Assembly (NCBI RefSeq): GCF_000327385.1 | Contig: NW_008708227.1 | Coordinates: 22,399-86,398, forward strand | Origin: Lottia gigantea | Taxonomy: Eukaryota > Mollusca > Gastropoda > Lottiidae | Length of the DNA stretch: 64,000 nucleotides | Direction: 5' to 3' | Part shown: piece after piece, positions 63,886-64,000 of the stretch | Numbering within the stretch: position 1 is the stretch's first letter | Layout of the letters: every line of letters begins with the position of its first letter | Program-made: the position numbers and the translations under genes | Notes under the pieces: model-generated | Databases searched by the model: none | Told to the model about the DNA's origin: nothing | The model's input: the letters and a program-made list of their open reading frames with translations, nothing else

Positions 63886-64000
63886 TCTCCTATTGATTGG
63901 TTTATTGACTAAACCAAATACTTTTCTTTTTCTATAGCTGGAATCCATAATAACCTGCTTTAGAACTAGAAATAAGGGTTACACTATCACCACCGATGTC
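63886..64000. other. Right edge, probably TBC1D22 intron
   Basis: On the minus strand a short open stretch precedes the array, but no donor site follows it in a usable place. It does not resemble the expected TBC1D22 residues before the 61573 exon. Confidence 0.3.

Noticed and set aside
63886-64000. Upstream TBC1D22 exon
   Set aside because: The minus-strand frame does not match expected TBC1D22 residues and lacks a usable donor.
1-64000. Virus-like or LTR elements, tRNA and rRNA genes
   Set aside because: None was recognised by reading; a profile search would be needed to exclude worn fragments.

Overview
The window is animal nuclear DNA: AT-rich, with split genes that have GT-AG introns, many tandem arrays, small inverted-repeat transposons, and one 320-base assembly gap. 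The gene families (CLCA, kelch-like, TBC1D22, PRSS23-like protease, an FkbM-type methyltransferase) and dispersed repeats with an AAGGGMAATAAC head and a CCAAGTTTCGTCAAAAT core suggest a lophotrochozoan, most likely a mollusc. The organism is inferred, not shown.

Layout: (1) 15-1549 (+) last exon of a PRSS23-like trypsin-fold serine protease. (2) 2237-3268 (-) intronless membrane-anchored FkbM methyltransferase. (3) 5.8-7.8 kb: a hairpin element, a 96-bp tandem array and a hAT-like miniature transposon with intact 8-bp target duplication. (4) 8268-10680 (-) BTB-BACK-Kelch protein with 5' leader exons; a 24-bp array lies at 12.6-13.6 kb. (5) 15154-26169 (-) a three-exon gene, assembled here by hand, for a 130-residue type I membrane protein; a 34-bp array fills part of its second intron. 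(6) 28018-37193 (-) a complete 13-exon CLCA gene (974 residues). (7) 39478-46692 (-) a complete 12-exon TPR gene (416 residues). (8) 51062-55305 (-) a four-exon gene, also assembled by hand, for a 222-residue type I membrane protein with a LPTY motif and TQT repeats in its tail. (9) 58689-61573 and beyond (-) the last five exons of TBC1D22, a Rab GAP, followed by a 2-kb array of a 31-bp unit.

For the multi-exon genes, every junction was read by eye, splice phases were matched, and the summed coding lengths are divisible by three. The genes do not form an operon or an obvious shared pathway. Several are secretory or membrane proteins (protease, methyltransferase, two small type I proteins, CLCA), but that may be chance. 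No virus-like element, rRNA, tRNA or CRISPR array was recognised. The best candidates for something undescribed are the two small type I membrane proteins, which are split over short exons and matched no family I know.
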